Source: Herpomyces periplanetae
Taxonomy: Eukaryota > Ascomycota > Laboulbeniomycetes > Herpomycetales > Herpomycetaceae
NCBI GenBank assembly: GCA_009733715.1
Contig: WMKJ01000120.1
Location: 1 to 35,000 of the forward strand
Reading direction: 5' to 3'
Length of the DNA stretch: 35,000 nucleotides
Within the stretch, counting starts at the first letter, position 1, and the number at the start of each line of letters is the position of its first letter. The notes beneath the pieces were generated by a model. It saw nothing but the letters and a program-made list of their open reading frames with translations. It was not told the origin of the DNA and did not search any database. The position numbers were made by a program, and so were the translations under genes. Positions 10,660 through 21,438 of the stretch are shown in pieces.

Positions 10660-13314
10660 ATGTCCCCCCTCTCTTGGGACAAATTCTATTCCCACAGTCT
10701 TCACACCAACTTACCCATTTGTCTCTCTGAAACAGATCAATCTACCCAAGAAGCGGCTTTTCAAGAACTTACTCAACGCACTCTCTCTCTGTCTTCAAAT
10801 TCTACTCTTCCCATTGTTTTAGATATCCATCAAGTCCTACAATTTTGCTTGAACCAGCTATGCCTAACTACATCATCAAATTTTCTTATCCATGATGTTT
10901 CCACCTTTCAGCCTTTCTTCCGTATTTCCCATTGTTCCACCATTCGTACCAAACACTTTCTCTGCCATATAAATTCTTTCGCATCCATTTTATGCCGCCT
11001 TCGTCAATTACCTGTACCCCTGTACTTGGATCCCACTCCTAATCCTGCTCATTCTGCTCTACTCCTTGCATTACGTCATTTTTCCTACTCTCTGGATTAT
11101 ACTCTGGCAAAATTTGCCGTTCCCACCAACATTCATTTCAACTCTTTGTTAAAATTCCAATTTCGTCTCGATGTATTCCGTCCTCTCCTCCTCTCCCTCA
11201 TTTCACCACTTCTCGATTCTTTCAAATCTACTGACAGCGAACTGGAATCGATCAATCGTCTCTATCATATTATCCTCCCCTTCGATTTACTTCCTTCGCC
11301 TCCTATTGCCCCTCCTCTACCTCTCGCCCGAATTCTTCTTCAGCGTTGCACTGCTCCTTTTATCACAAACTTAATACGTGCCTTAAATCCTTCTCACTTC
11401 AATCCTCATCACCTCCCTCCTTTCGTTTGTTATAACCCTTCAACATCCTTCCTACACTTCTCTCCCCATAATATCCCTTCATTCATGAATTTTGCCGATG
11501 CAAAGACAATCTTTTTCGCTTTACAATCTCTCCTAATTTTACATCCCATTCTCCCGCCCAATCATCCCCTATTACAATTATCCACTCATTTTCAACCTCT
11601 TCAATGGTACTTCGACTGGCCAAACATCAAAGCGACATTTACCTCCGCTTCCAATTACTTCGATCAACTACTCCCCCTACTTCTCCAATACTACCAACGC
11701 TCGTCTACCTCTCATTCAACTTACAGTGACATCCCAAGTCCACCCAATTCCACACTCTTATCAATTTCCTTGTCCAGTCAAACATCCGTCTCCCGTGACA
11801 TATACAAATCATGGCTTTACCAACCCGCTTGTCAGTCATCTACTAACACTAACGTTGATGATGAATTTATTGAGCAAACAGATAAACTTTTTCGTCTTAC
11901 TCCTCCCAGTTCCTCTGTTAATTCTGACTCTCAAATACATTCATTGATTCTGAGTTACGTCGATCCCGCTTCTGCTGCAGTTTCCAACCTTTCATTTCCA
12001 CCACTAACATCATCATTTTCCCTTTCCTTTTCCCCTTTCATTCGTCTTCAATCTCAACTAATCCATACTACTCTACTTCTCCAACTTCGCGAAAATTCCC
12101 TTCTCGATCACCTTATCCTCCTTTGTGATTATCTTCTAATTAAGCATCCTACCTTTTCATCCATCCTTTGCCCAACACTATTTCGCCCATCATCTTCACA
12201 TCCTTGCTCTACGCTTCACGTTCGTCTCCTTATGCAAGCCTCTTCCTCTGTATCAAGTCTACCTAAATTACACTCTCTCATCAACGATCTCGTCCCATTT
12301 CCTCATTCTTCGTTCCCATTATCCCATTATTTCTCCTTCAAGCTGTCACCACCCTCGTCCTCATCCTCTCCTCATGAAAAAATAATTAGCCCGACTTCTC
12401 CCCATAGCCTCGATTCATTAATCCTCACTTATACCCTTAGACCTCCCTTGGACTGCATTATCACCCATGACTCTGTGAGCACTTATGAACACCTTTTCCA
12501 ATTCCTCTTGAAAATTCATCGTGCAAATTTTACCGTCAATCATCTTCTTCCCTTAGTTATCTCTAGCCCCTCTGTATTATCAAGTCAAATGTACCTTCGA
12601 TGTATCTCCCGTCACTTTGTCCACAGTTGTTTGGCATATTTTTACGATGACGTCATCACGGCAAATTTTTCGCTTCTTGTTCAGCATCTTGACGATACCT
12701 TATCATCCCCGTGTTCGCCATCATCATACTGGCTTGAATCTGCACCAACGGATTCCGTTTCTATTTACTCTTTATCTACAGCTCACAAGATGACCCTGAA
12801 TCGCATATCTGATGGTTTATTCCTTCTGTCTCACCCACCTCACACCGAAACCTTAAACTTATTTTACCAACTTTTAACTTGCATATTTTCTCTTTCTGCT
12901 TACCTACAAGATTCTCAAAACTATACATGCCCTCCTATTACTTCACCATCCATACGCAATATTAGTTTCCGGAACCTTACTGATAATGATCATGCTACCC
13001 GTTTGACAGCCCCTATATCGAATGCATTACTACCGAAAGATTTTCCCGATCAAATTTCCCATTTCCTTCAGCAATTTAAAGATACTATGCATCAATTTTT
13101 GCGGTCATGCGAGCGACTTGCTCTGTGCCAGCCTACACTTTATCTTGACAACAATCTACCAACACCTTTCCTAACATCTTCGAAACCTGACCCCGAATGT
13201 GCATCTAGGGCTTTCCAAGGTACTTCTCCTTTCACAGCCTCCTTCTACACTTCTTCCTCAGTATGCTTAGTCGAGCGGTTACTCACTCGTTTAAAATCCT
13301 CGGGGTTTTACTAA
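10660..13314 (+). CDS. Gamma-tubulin complex component (Spc97/Spc98 family)
   Basis: Single exon of 884 aa. Members of this family assemble with gamma-tubulin into ring complexes that nucleate microtubules at spindle pole bodies. The family call rests on the C-terminal half: a helical FIRLQSQLIHTTLLLQL...LLDHLILLCDYLL block near 460-490, then SLDSLILTYTLRPPLDCIIT...YEHLFQFLLKIHRA near residues 585-625, which is the standard GCP 'L-x-Y-x-x-x-x-PL ... Y-x-x-x-F-x-FLL-x-x-x-R' block, followed by an LRCISRHFVHSCLAYFYDDVI helix and a final helical segment. The start is the ATG at 10660 because the longer frame begins with TTG at 10561. The paralogue is uncertain: the divergent sequence suggests a GCP4/5/6-type subunit rather than GCP2 or GCP3. 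The sense strand is extremely G-poor, which has pushed composition toward Ser, Leu, Pro and Phe. Confidence 0.8.
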   Translation: MSPLSWDKFYSHSLHTNLPICLSETDQSTQEAAFQELTQRTLSLSSNSTLPIVLDIHQVLQFCLNQLCLTTSSNFLIHDVSTFQPFFRISHCSTIRTKHFLCHINSFASILCRLRQLPVPLYLDPTPNPAHSALLLALRHFSYSLDYTLAKFAVPTNIHFNSLLKFQFRLDVFRPLLLSLISPLLDSFKSTDSELESINRLYHIILPFDLLPSPPIAPPLPLARILLQRCTAPFITNLIRALNPSHFNPHHLPPFVCYNPSTSFLHFSPHNIPSFMNFADAKTIFFALQSLLILHPILPPNHPLLQLSTHFQPLQWYFDWPNIKATFTSASNYFDQLLPLLLQYYQRSSTSHSTYSDIPSPPNSTLLSISLSSQTSVSRDIYKSWLYQPACQSSTNTNVDDEFIEQTDKLFRLTPPSSSVNSDSQIHSLILSYVDPASAAVSNLSFPPLTSSFSLSFSPFIRLQSQLIHTTLLLQLRENSLLDHLILLCDYLLIKHPTFSSILCPTLFRPSSSHPCSTLHVRLLMQASSSVSSLPKLHSLINDLVPFPHSSFPLSHYFSFKLSPPSSSSSPHEKIISPTSPHSLDSLILTYTLRPPLDCIITHDSVSTYEHLFQFLLKIHRANFTVNHLLPLVISSPSVLSSQMYLRCISRHFVHSCLAYFYDDVITANFSLLVQHLDDTLSSPCSPSSYWLESAPTDSVSIYSLSTAHKMTLNRISDGLFLLSHPPHTETLNLFYQLLTCIFSLSAYLQDSQNYTCPPITSPSIRNISFRNLTDNDHATRLTAPISNALLPKDFPDQISHFLQQFKDTMHQFLRSCERLALCQPTLYLDNNLPTPFLTSSKPDPECASRAFQGTSPFTASFYTSSSVCLVERLLTRLKSSGFY

Positions 13315-13952
13315 ACTATCCCTTTATTCTGCCTTCTTCCCCGTTCTAGCTTGCATGTACCCCGCCCGACAATAACGTCATAATCCCAATCTTAGCGTAC
13401 ACACTACGATACTGAGACGGTCATACACCTCTTCTAACCCCAACTCATCATTCATTTTGCTTTTCGCATTCCTGCCGCAAACCTTGCTCCCTCGACATCA
13501 AGTTCTCCAAGTCTAAAGCTCATCCTAGCTTTCAGCACCCGCATTTACAACAATTTGTAAGGGTATACACATTTCACGTCACCCCTTCACTACTCGTATC
13601 CCTCCCCTAGTAAAGAGTATACGTATACCGTGTGCCCGTTGTAACTACGTACACAACAACATTTAACAAGATTATTGGTCTAATATACACAAGTACAAGC
13701 GCTTGTAATCCTATTAAATTAAGGGTTTTCATGCGTCGGTAATTACACAAAGTCCTACTTTCAGGGATTAAGTCCTCGCCGACCTCTTGAGGGTATCATG
13801 AACGTATGCGGATGTGCACTTGGGTTCATTCCAGAGTATGATCACGAAGCAAGCCTGAGCATCACTATGCTAGTTAATGTGGAAGCAGCGTCACCTTTGA
13901 TAAAACGGTTCACCATTAACCGGTATAAAAAGAGCTATATCTGGGACAACTT
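13315..13952. other. Convergent 3' intergenic region
   Basis: About 640 bases between the gamma-tubulin complex gene stop and the membrane protein stop. AT-rich stretches near 13650-13750 may serve 3' end formation. I see no gene, repeat or RNA in it. Confidence 0.6.
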
Positions 13953-16849
13953 TTAACGCGTACCACGATTTTCGAAGGTATGTGTATGGTGGGGTGATGG
14001 TGATGTATGAGGATGTGTTCGCGGACTGTACGAAGAAGAGTCAGGACAGCTGTACCGCCATGAAAGTCGGGGTGTGTCATCGTATTTAGAATCAGGGAGG
14101 CTTGTTCGACCTGAACTGGCCGGAGCGCCGTTTCGTGTTGGTTCGGTTCGACTTGATGATCTCCGACTGTTGGGTGTTAAATTATCGTTGTGACGGTGAT
14201 ACGCTCCACGCACCGAACTTGGTCCATTAGTGTAAACTACTGATCTGGTCTCATTCGTTGCAGTACTGGAATTGCTTGATAATGTTAAATCCATTCCATT
14301 TCTAAATCGAACTGCGCGCACTGCGCTTGCAAGAGAATTGTATCGTTTTGCACGTCGCGGCGACGGTGATGAAGGCGGGGTTGACAAGAGTGTTTCAACA
14401 GATCCGGAAAACGTATCAGGCGACTTAACACTGGCAACGGAATCCTGGGTACTGTACCACGAACCTGTAAGATCCGAAATATTGGTTACTTGTCTAGTTC
14501 CTCCCTTCATGCGTTCCAACACTTTATCACCCGCGGTGGTTGTCGCCGTCATCACCATCCCCGTAGATGTATTACCGATTAGAACTGGTGAAGTGTCAAA
14601 TCCCTGTTCACATAATAATTTAACTGGCTGCCATTCCTTGTCATCATCGTTTAAGCGTGTGTTCACATCCGGGTTTCTCGTTACACTAGGTATTCGTGAA
14701 CCTATATTGGAACTGGTTCGTGAAAGATCTTCCTTAATCGAACCGGTGAATTCGCTTTCTGCTGTAAGGCTTGTTGATCTTCCTTTGCTATTCGCTCTGG
14801 CAACCTGGTCACTTAAATATCCATTATTTGTGCCAATCGAGGCTTGCGCTTGTAAACATTCGTCAATACTTCCGTCATGCATGGCTCGCGAATGCCGTAC
14901 TTCATCCTCTTGGATCAATGCCATTTCTCTTGGATGGGTGTACGATGAAGTAGCTAAGTGCGTTGACTTGTTCGATGCATTCTGTCGTAGTTCATCTGAC
15001 GATACGCTATCGGAATGCGGGGGTGGTAAGGGTGGGCAATCGTGATCGGGTTGACTTTGCCTTGATTCACAGTTAATATGACCCAAGCTAACGCGAACGT
15101 ACTCGATCTCTTCACAGGTTTTCCCTCGTTCCCATTCCCGAGTTTCCATCGAACAAGAAATATTGTCACGACAGCCTTCGTGTGACGAAATGTCCAAGCT
15201 TCGACTAATTGCAGGTTTGCATTTGACGGGCGAGGCTAATTTGCAATTCGGGCGTGGCACAGACGATGTGGAATTCCGTTTGCAAGGTTTGCTTGGAGCA
15301 TCAGTAGAGAGTGATTCCGCAATTTCTAAACCTCCAATTTTTTGATCCATGGTAGTAGAGTTACGAGATTTCGTAAATGATAGGCGCGGAGTACTATTAT
15401 TTTCCTTGCCAATATCTTGTTGGGCGGTGTAGGCGGAATCCATGTTCAGCATCATTTTCGTGAATGAGGGAAACATAGTCATAGACGTCGAGCTCAATGG
15501 TCGGGTAGCCATCTCAGATGATGAACGAGTACCACTGACGGAAGATAATTCAACGTATCGTGATAATCTATTAGTGGGATGGCCAGCATTGACAGCGTGA
15601 GATGACAATGGCCCGAACTTAGGAGGTGAACTTGACGGGTTGGGTAATTCAAAAGAACATGAGCCGAACTTTAGTGACAGGCTTTCCCGTTGTGATATAA
15701 CATTACGGTCACCGTTCGTCGACACCCTTCTCACGGACATTTCGCAGGAGGCCTTGTTAACGTCGGACTGGGAAAAGGATAAACGGGTACTGGATCCATT
15801 TGGATTTGACGCTGTAAGGCTTTTTGAATTGGACTGAGCACCGCATGATGATGCATTGTTTAGATGATGCTGGTTAACATTTGGTCCGTTAGAGTGGTGA
15901 GGAGGTGATGTAGAATCGCGGTTAGGAAGTGGACTTGAAGGAGGTAAAGCAGCCTTTTCTTCATCGTGAATTTTGGGAATACCGGCTTTGGGGAGATTAG
16001 CAGGAGTAGTCAAGTTGGTAGACCTTAACTTTTCGGGGAAGGCGCGAGACAAGCGGCGAAACGTAATGAAAAAGTAAAAATCAAGAAATAGGGAGCAGAC
16101 ATGTAAACTGGTACAAGCGATGGCAAGTATCCATGTACCTGAAGCGATAATACTTCGTTCCTGGGTAGGCCAGTTTATCAAAGAAGACCAGCGGGATTCG
16201 GGCTGAAGGGAAAGGCGAAAGCGAAGTCTAGCGAGAACACTGATGAAAATGTAAAAGGGTAGGAGGCCGATGTCAAGAACAAGAGTGAAAAAATGGTAAC
16301 TGGAAGCGTTGGCAGGAGAGCGAGAAAAAGGAGCACGATACAAGTGGTAGATGGAGTAAATTATGAAGAGTAAATCGATGGAAACCTAAGAAATGGTTAG
16401 CGTTTGATCAATGATTAGGAATTGGGAAAACGCAAAAAAGTGTGAAATTGACGTACAGGAAGTCGAATCATCCAACTTTCTTGGGTGAGGGTACCGCGAA
16501 TACAAATAACGCAAACGAGTAAAGACAAAGTGGATAGCAATTGAGTGACACGTAGTACGAATTGAAGTCTGTGCAGTAAATTGACTCGTGATGTTAAGCG
16601 TGAGGACCAATACGGTGACTTTGGGTAAGATTTATGCAATGAGTGGTGATCATGACGAGTGGAGGTAGAAGCAGAAGGATTAAAGACGGGTAAAGATTGG
16701 TTTACAGGTTGATCAAGGACAGGAGGAGATATAGTTAGGTCGAGATCATTTGTGCACATGCGATAGGCAGAGCGTGAAGATACGCTACTGGTTTCATTTA
16801 GCGTATAAAGTTGACACGGATTATGATACTCTGAAAAAGAATTTGGCAT
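13953..16849 (-). CDS. Four-helix membrane protein with long disordered cytosolic tail, fungal family of unknown function
   Basis: Exons on the minus strand: 16849-16457 and 16385-13953, giving about 941 aa. The 71-base intron (GTACGT donor, CGCTAAC branch, TTCTTAG acceptor) joins SWMIRLP to VSIDLLFIIYSIYHLY. The start is fixed by an in-frame TAA four codons upstream of the ATG. Hydrophobic segments: about 97-117, 132-148, 162-184 and 211-241. Helices 2 and 3 are linked by YRAPFSRSPANASSYHFF, a short loop I associate, from memory, with conserved uncharacterised fungal membrane proteins. Residues ~245-941 are Ser/Thr/Asn/Pro/Arg-rich, with many basic-plus-serine stretches suitable for phosphorylation, and have no visible domain. 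Location is probably plasma or internal membrane; function is unknown. The sense strand is pyrimidine-rich near the start. Confidence 0.75.
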
Positions 16850-17480
16850 GCTGTCGGATTAAGGCATTCGAAGGAAGAGAAGTTTGGGATAACGCGGTAT
16901 CGGGTCGGAATATCCGCGACAACGACGACGACGACGACGGTTAACAAGGCAATCTGGTTGATAAGATGAAAACGTGAACATGAAGGAGAAAGCGGATGAA
17001 AAGGCTGAAGTTAGCAAGGAATTGGGTGGGTTAACCCATAGGCAAGAGATATAGCTGGGAAGTGTATAAAACGGTTTGATGGGGACAGAATGAGATAAAG
17101 TAGTATGGATTGGAGAGAGGGTTTAATAGAGACGAGCGGGATGATGATTGTGGTCTGGTCGTGATTGTGGTGATGAAAATTGATGTGGTAATGATGAGAA
17201 TAACGAAGATGAGAGAATTTGGTAAAGTAGGATGGTGAATCAAGAAGGTAAACTGTGCAAAGCCGGGAAAAATGGACAAAAGTGAACCGGCGGTGATAGT
17301 ATAGGAGAAATGAGTAATGTGGGAAGGATAATTGATAGAAAATCGATCTAATACGGTTTGGCAGACTAAGTGAAAATTACGAAGTGATGATAAGAGGAAG
17401 AGATTGAAAACGAGAAGAAAATGTGAGCATACAAAATTAAAAAGTGGCGTGAGCTTAGTTAGGTACGGTATAATAAGTAC
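16850..17480. promoter_or_regulatory. Upstream region of the membrane protein gene, purine-rich on + strand
   Basis: The + strand is rich in G and A and poor in C, so the sense strand of the membrane protein gene is C/T-rich here. It includes a CGA triplet microsatellite at about 16919-16939. Reading frames in it are short and low-complexity. It is probably promoter and 5' leader. Confidence 0.5.
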
Positions 17481-19722
17481 ATGGTGTATACCATGAGAGT
17501 ACTTTTTGCAGCGTAAAGCTAGTTAAAGCAAGCAAGCAAGTACTACCGGGTTGGGTGATATTACTTTGGAGGTGTATATTCACAAGAAGCGCAGCGTTTA
17601 CGCTGCTGATAAGCATGGGCAATTGGCAAGCTTATTGATCGTGTTAGACATCACCCTAATTTATGTGTCGGGTAATAGATGAAGTGAGAGATGAATTTCT
17701 TTGAATACATTATAATTTCCATACATTTTACCACAAAATATTTGAACCATTAACCTACACGTTTAACATTTACCAGTGTTAGTACTGGCCAAATTTGGCC
17801 GGAGTTGGAATGTAGCTTGCACCATTTAGGCTATTTAAATCGTAATTTTTTAAACCACTTCCTCTACACAGACATACCGTAGCACTCGATTGCCCAAGTA
17901 CACATCTCAATTACATCCTACTACCGCACACCTTGAAAACCCCTTTCTACCCTTTTGGGTAAAGGAGTGAAATCAGCCTCTGATTGGTTCACCAGACAAT
18001 TGTGGGCCGACACTCCTGAATTGTTGAGGTTTTATCAAAAGTGGACCCAGCCCTACGGATCTTGGCACGCTCTACGCTCCTGCCCATTGAGCGGCTCAAC
18101 GTCGGTATAACCCATGTGTATAGGTGTGTTTGCGCCGACTTTCGCGAAAGCGTTTGAGCTTGTGCTTGAATTTGCAATTATATCTTCTGCGCTTGCCTTT
18201 CCCTCACGCCGACTTTTATCCGCGCTCTTCCGCTTCCGTGTATAATCTTCCTCTCATCCAGGAAATCTGTTTTCATGCAAGCCTGGCGTACGTTGTTCAT
18301 TCGGCTGTTGGACAGGGCAACTAATTAACTTGCCTAAAATATTTGCTAAACTGTACGTCTGTCCGTCATTACACTTTTTCTCCCCTTCTTACAGTGTGAT
18401 CATGCGTTGCGATAATTGAAAGCTCACATTATCCCACACAAAAAATTTAATAAACTCTACCCGTGCAAAATTCCTACTTTATTCCTACACAGTGTTAAAG
18501 TATTTTATACCGCTAAGTCTTCCATTAACTGTAACCATGTTAATCTATGCCCTAGAATGTATAAATATAAATAATTGTACACACTTTGAAAAATTTATCC
18601 TCACCTGCAATGGTTAATCATTTAGTCCGACCGGATAATTAATGTAGCGTGAACGTTACTGACACTTGATAACCCTTACATGCAATTTTTTACAAGCAGT
18701 TTCTCCCGGTACATAAGAAAGCGGTGTGTACACACATATTCGCATTCGTTTGCACAACCACGTATGCCTACCCATGTGTGCATAAACTCCTCAAGAAACG
18801 TTTCTACTTGTTCTGCTTATCTTTCACATGCCATGTCATATCCTAATATCCAGTACACTTCAGTAATACGTGTGTACCTTCGACTCGAAGCGGGGATGCT
18901 ACAAGTAGTTACCAATGGCTAAATAATCCAATTTATCGTGCATTTATCAGTATTAATAGTGGAAACATATGTGTTGACTTATCAAATTGTGTTTTATTGA
19001 TACGTTTAGTGGGACCTTGAAGAGAAAGGAGGTGACGATAGTCTAATTACTCTACCAAAGTTGACAAATAACATTGTAAAAACTACTTGCACTGAGAATA
19101 CCTCTGCTTAGGCGTTACCTTGTTAGGACGTCCTATTTTCACTACTACGCCCCGTCTGGCCTAGCGTAGTCTTACCTCTCATGACTCTTATTAACTCTCG
19201 TGCTCCCCCGATATTCGTCTTACTACACTAATGTGCACCTCTACACAATTTTTACACTTGCTACATCGTCATGTTCAAAACAATTCGAGATATGAAAAAG
19301 CTTTACCCGTCTAGCCATCTTACGTATTAATATCACCATCAAAAGCATCATAATCACAATACAATGTAATGCAATACAACTTGACCCCTGATACTTTATT
19401 TTCCTTCCCGTAACACTATACATGCACATCACCTTAGGGTGATGTCACGTGACATCATCTGAAGGGTCCTGTAAAGGGTGTGTACACGACGGAAGCAAGA
19501 CGAGACAACTTGAGAGTTTGGTAGTAAGCTAGATAATGTGAGGGAAGAGGCTACAGTTTTACTGTTTTTATAAGGATTGAGAAAGTGTATATTTGTATAC
19601 GCGCGCCTAGATGAGTTTGAATATTCAAAAGTCAAAACTGAGGAGGGTATACGTGAGCAAGCATAGGGCGTTCCGCTGGTGGTACGCGGCAATTGATGTT
19701 GATTGTACGGTATCAAGAGACA
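17481..19722. other. Intergenic region upstream of ARH1, no recognisable gene
   Basis: About 2.2 kb with balanced composition. Frames of 60-80 codons on either strand show no domain, signal or consistent codon use. Small hairpins occur at 17588-17603 (7-base stem GCAGCGT) and about 17945-17970. An 18 bp palindrome is at 19440-19457. I looked for tRNA boxes and conserved snRNA cores and saw none. An unrecognised non-coding RNA or short multi-exon gene is possible. Confidence 0.5.
19440..19457. promoter_or_regulatory. 18 bp palindrome containing a CACGTG E-box
   Basis: TGATGTCACGTGACATCA is its own reverse complement. Its core GTCACGTGAC fits the preferred site of bHLH factors of the Cbf1/USF/TFEB kind, and the flanks form TGACATCA half-sites resembling bZIP targets. 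It lies about 270 bases upstream of the ARH1 start. Binding is an inference. Confidence 0.5.
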
Positions 19723-21438
19723 ATGACGAAAGGATTTTCAAGGTTAACGAGCACGATCACGACGAGGAGAGCAAACCACAGCATAAATAGATTTAAGTGT
19801 GCGTATGGTTCAATAGCCAAATGGGATGGATTAAACACACTACGTGTAGCAATTATTGGGTCAGGACCGGCCGGATTTTACGCGGCCCAACGTATCTTGC
19901 GCTGTGATCGTGTTAATGCGTATGTTGACATGTTTGAAAAATATCCTGTACCCTATGGACTTGTAAGGTTTGGAGTTGCCCCCCAGCATGCTGACGTTAA
20001 GGTGAGTAGTGTATGCCAATGATACCTGCCGATGTTAAGCTCGAGCGTGGATGTTCAGTGTTAATTTACACACATATTCATACTTCCGTTTTCATTAACG
20101 ATTGTTTCACGCGAGAATTTTGCTTAACAGAAGTGTCGAGATACGTTCGATAAGCTAGCCAAATGTAAACAATTTACCTTCATCGGTAACGTGGAAATCG
20201 GTAAAGATGTGGACATTTCTAGCATAGTTCCACATTACAATGCCATATTATTCACCTACGGTGCGTCCAAGGATGTTAAAGCCGGGATTGAAGGAGAAGG
20301 GTTAGCGGGCGTGTATACTGCACGCGAAATTGTCGGATGGTATAACGGACATCCGGAACAAAGGCATTTAAATCCTAGCTTTGAAGGGTGTAAACGAGTG
20401 GTGATAATAGGGCATGGAAATGTAGCGTTAGACGTTGCTCACGTTCTTCTTAGTCCGGTAGATCAATTAAAGTATACTGACATAACACAGTATGCTCTTG
20501 AAACTCTGAGTCGGAGTACGATTAACGAGATACGGATAATAGGTCGACGTGGCCCGTACCAGGTTTCATTTACAAGTAAAGAATTTCGCGAATTGAGTAA
20601 ACTTACGAATGGGTCAATGGCGCCACTTGAACCAGGCATTTTGTCCGATAGTAAAGCTCTGAATATGTGTACACGGCCTATGAATCGTTTATTAAACTTG
20701 ATACATCGAATATCTGAAGAATCACGACATCGATTAATCGAAAAAAACATTCAAGGTAAACAAATAGGGGAAGAAAGGTGGTGTACACCATCCGTAAAAG
20801 AATGGGCCTTAAATTTCTTTCTAGCTCCCAAACAATTCCATGGAAAGCCAAATGGACAACTTGAAGCTATCACGTTTGCCAGAACTCGGTATACGAATGA
20901 ATGTGAAATATGGAAAAAACAGGCTCAAGTGACGGAAACAGGCACACATGAAAAAATCTCTACAGATATTGCAATCTGTTCATTCGGATATTATGCTGAA
21001 GCTTTACCAGGCTTACAAAAATTTGGCATTAAATTTGATCGTTTATTGGGTCGATTTGTACACGAAAATGGAAGACTTATTAGCAGCAACAACTTACAAG
21101 ATGATTTTAACGTTAAATTTTATTGTGCAGGATGGACTAAAACGGGTAGCCAAGGACAAATTGCCAATACTATGATGGATTCGTATAATGTGGCAGACTT
21201 GATAATTGAAGATTTTGAACAAAGTAAACTTAACAAAACGCAAAACTCAAAGCCGCGCCACGGATGGCAAAAGATGAGATGTATCGATGAGGTTTGGGGG
21301 AAAGTGCGATGGACGGGATGGGACGATTGGAAGCGGATCGAAGCCGTGGAATACGAACGGGGAAAAGAGTTAGGGAAAGTGGGAGAAAAAATTGTGGATC
21401 GAGATGAGATGTTGAGAATTTTAGACAGGGGTAGCTAA
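19723..21438 (+). CDS. ARH1: Mitochondrial ferredoxin (adrenodoxin)-NADP+ reductase
   Basis: FAD enzyme passing electrons from NADPH to mitochondrial ferredoxin for Fe-S cluster assembly and heme A synthesis. Exons 19723-20001 and 20131-21438 give 528 aa (family usually 460-500). The 129-base intron starts GTGAGT and ends TTAACAG; splicing restores ADVKKCRDTF, matching the conserved VAPDHPEVK region. FAD-binding [15 protein letters not shown] is near residues 42-56, followed by [18 protein letters not shown]-binding [14 protein letters not shown] is near 182-195; the C-terminal [16 protein letters not shown] is the conserved FAD-contact segment. The start chosen has A at -3 and gives a Ser/Thr/Arg-rich, acid-free presequence; an in-frame ATG at 19696 would add nine residues. 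The last ~60 residues are a basic/acidic extension. The stop interleaves with the PMS1 stop. Confidence 0.95.

Noticed and set aside
18680-18922. 80-codon + strand frame in the region upstream of ARH1
   Set aside because: No domain, signal or consistent codon use; length within chance expectation for this many bases.
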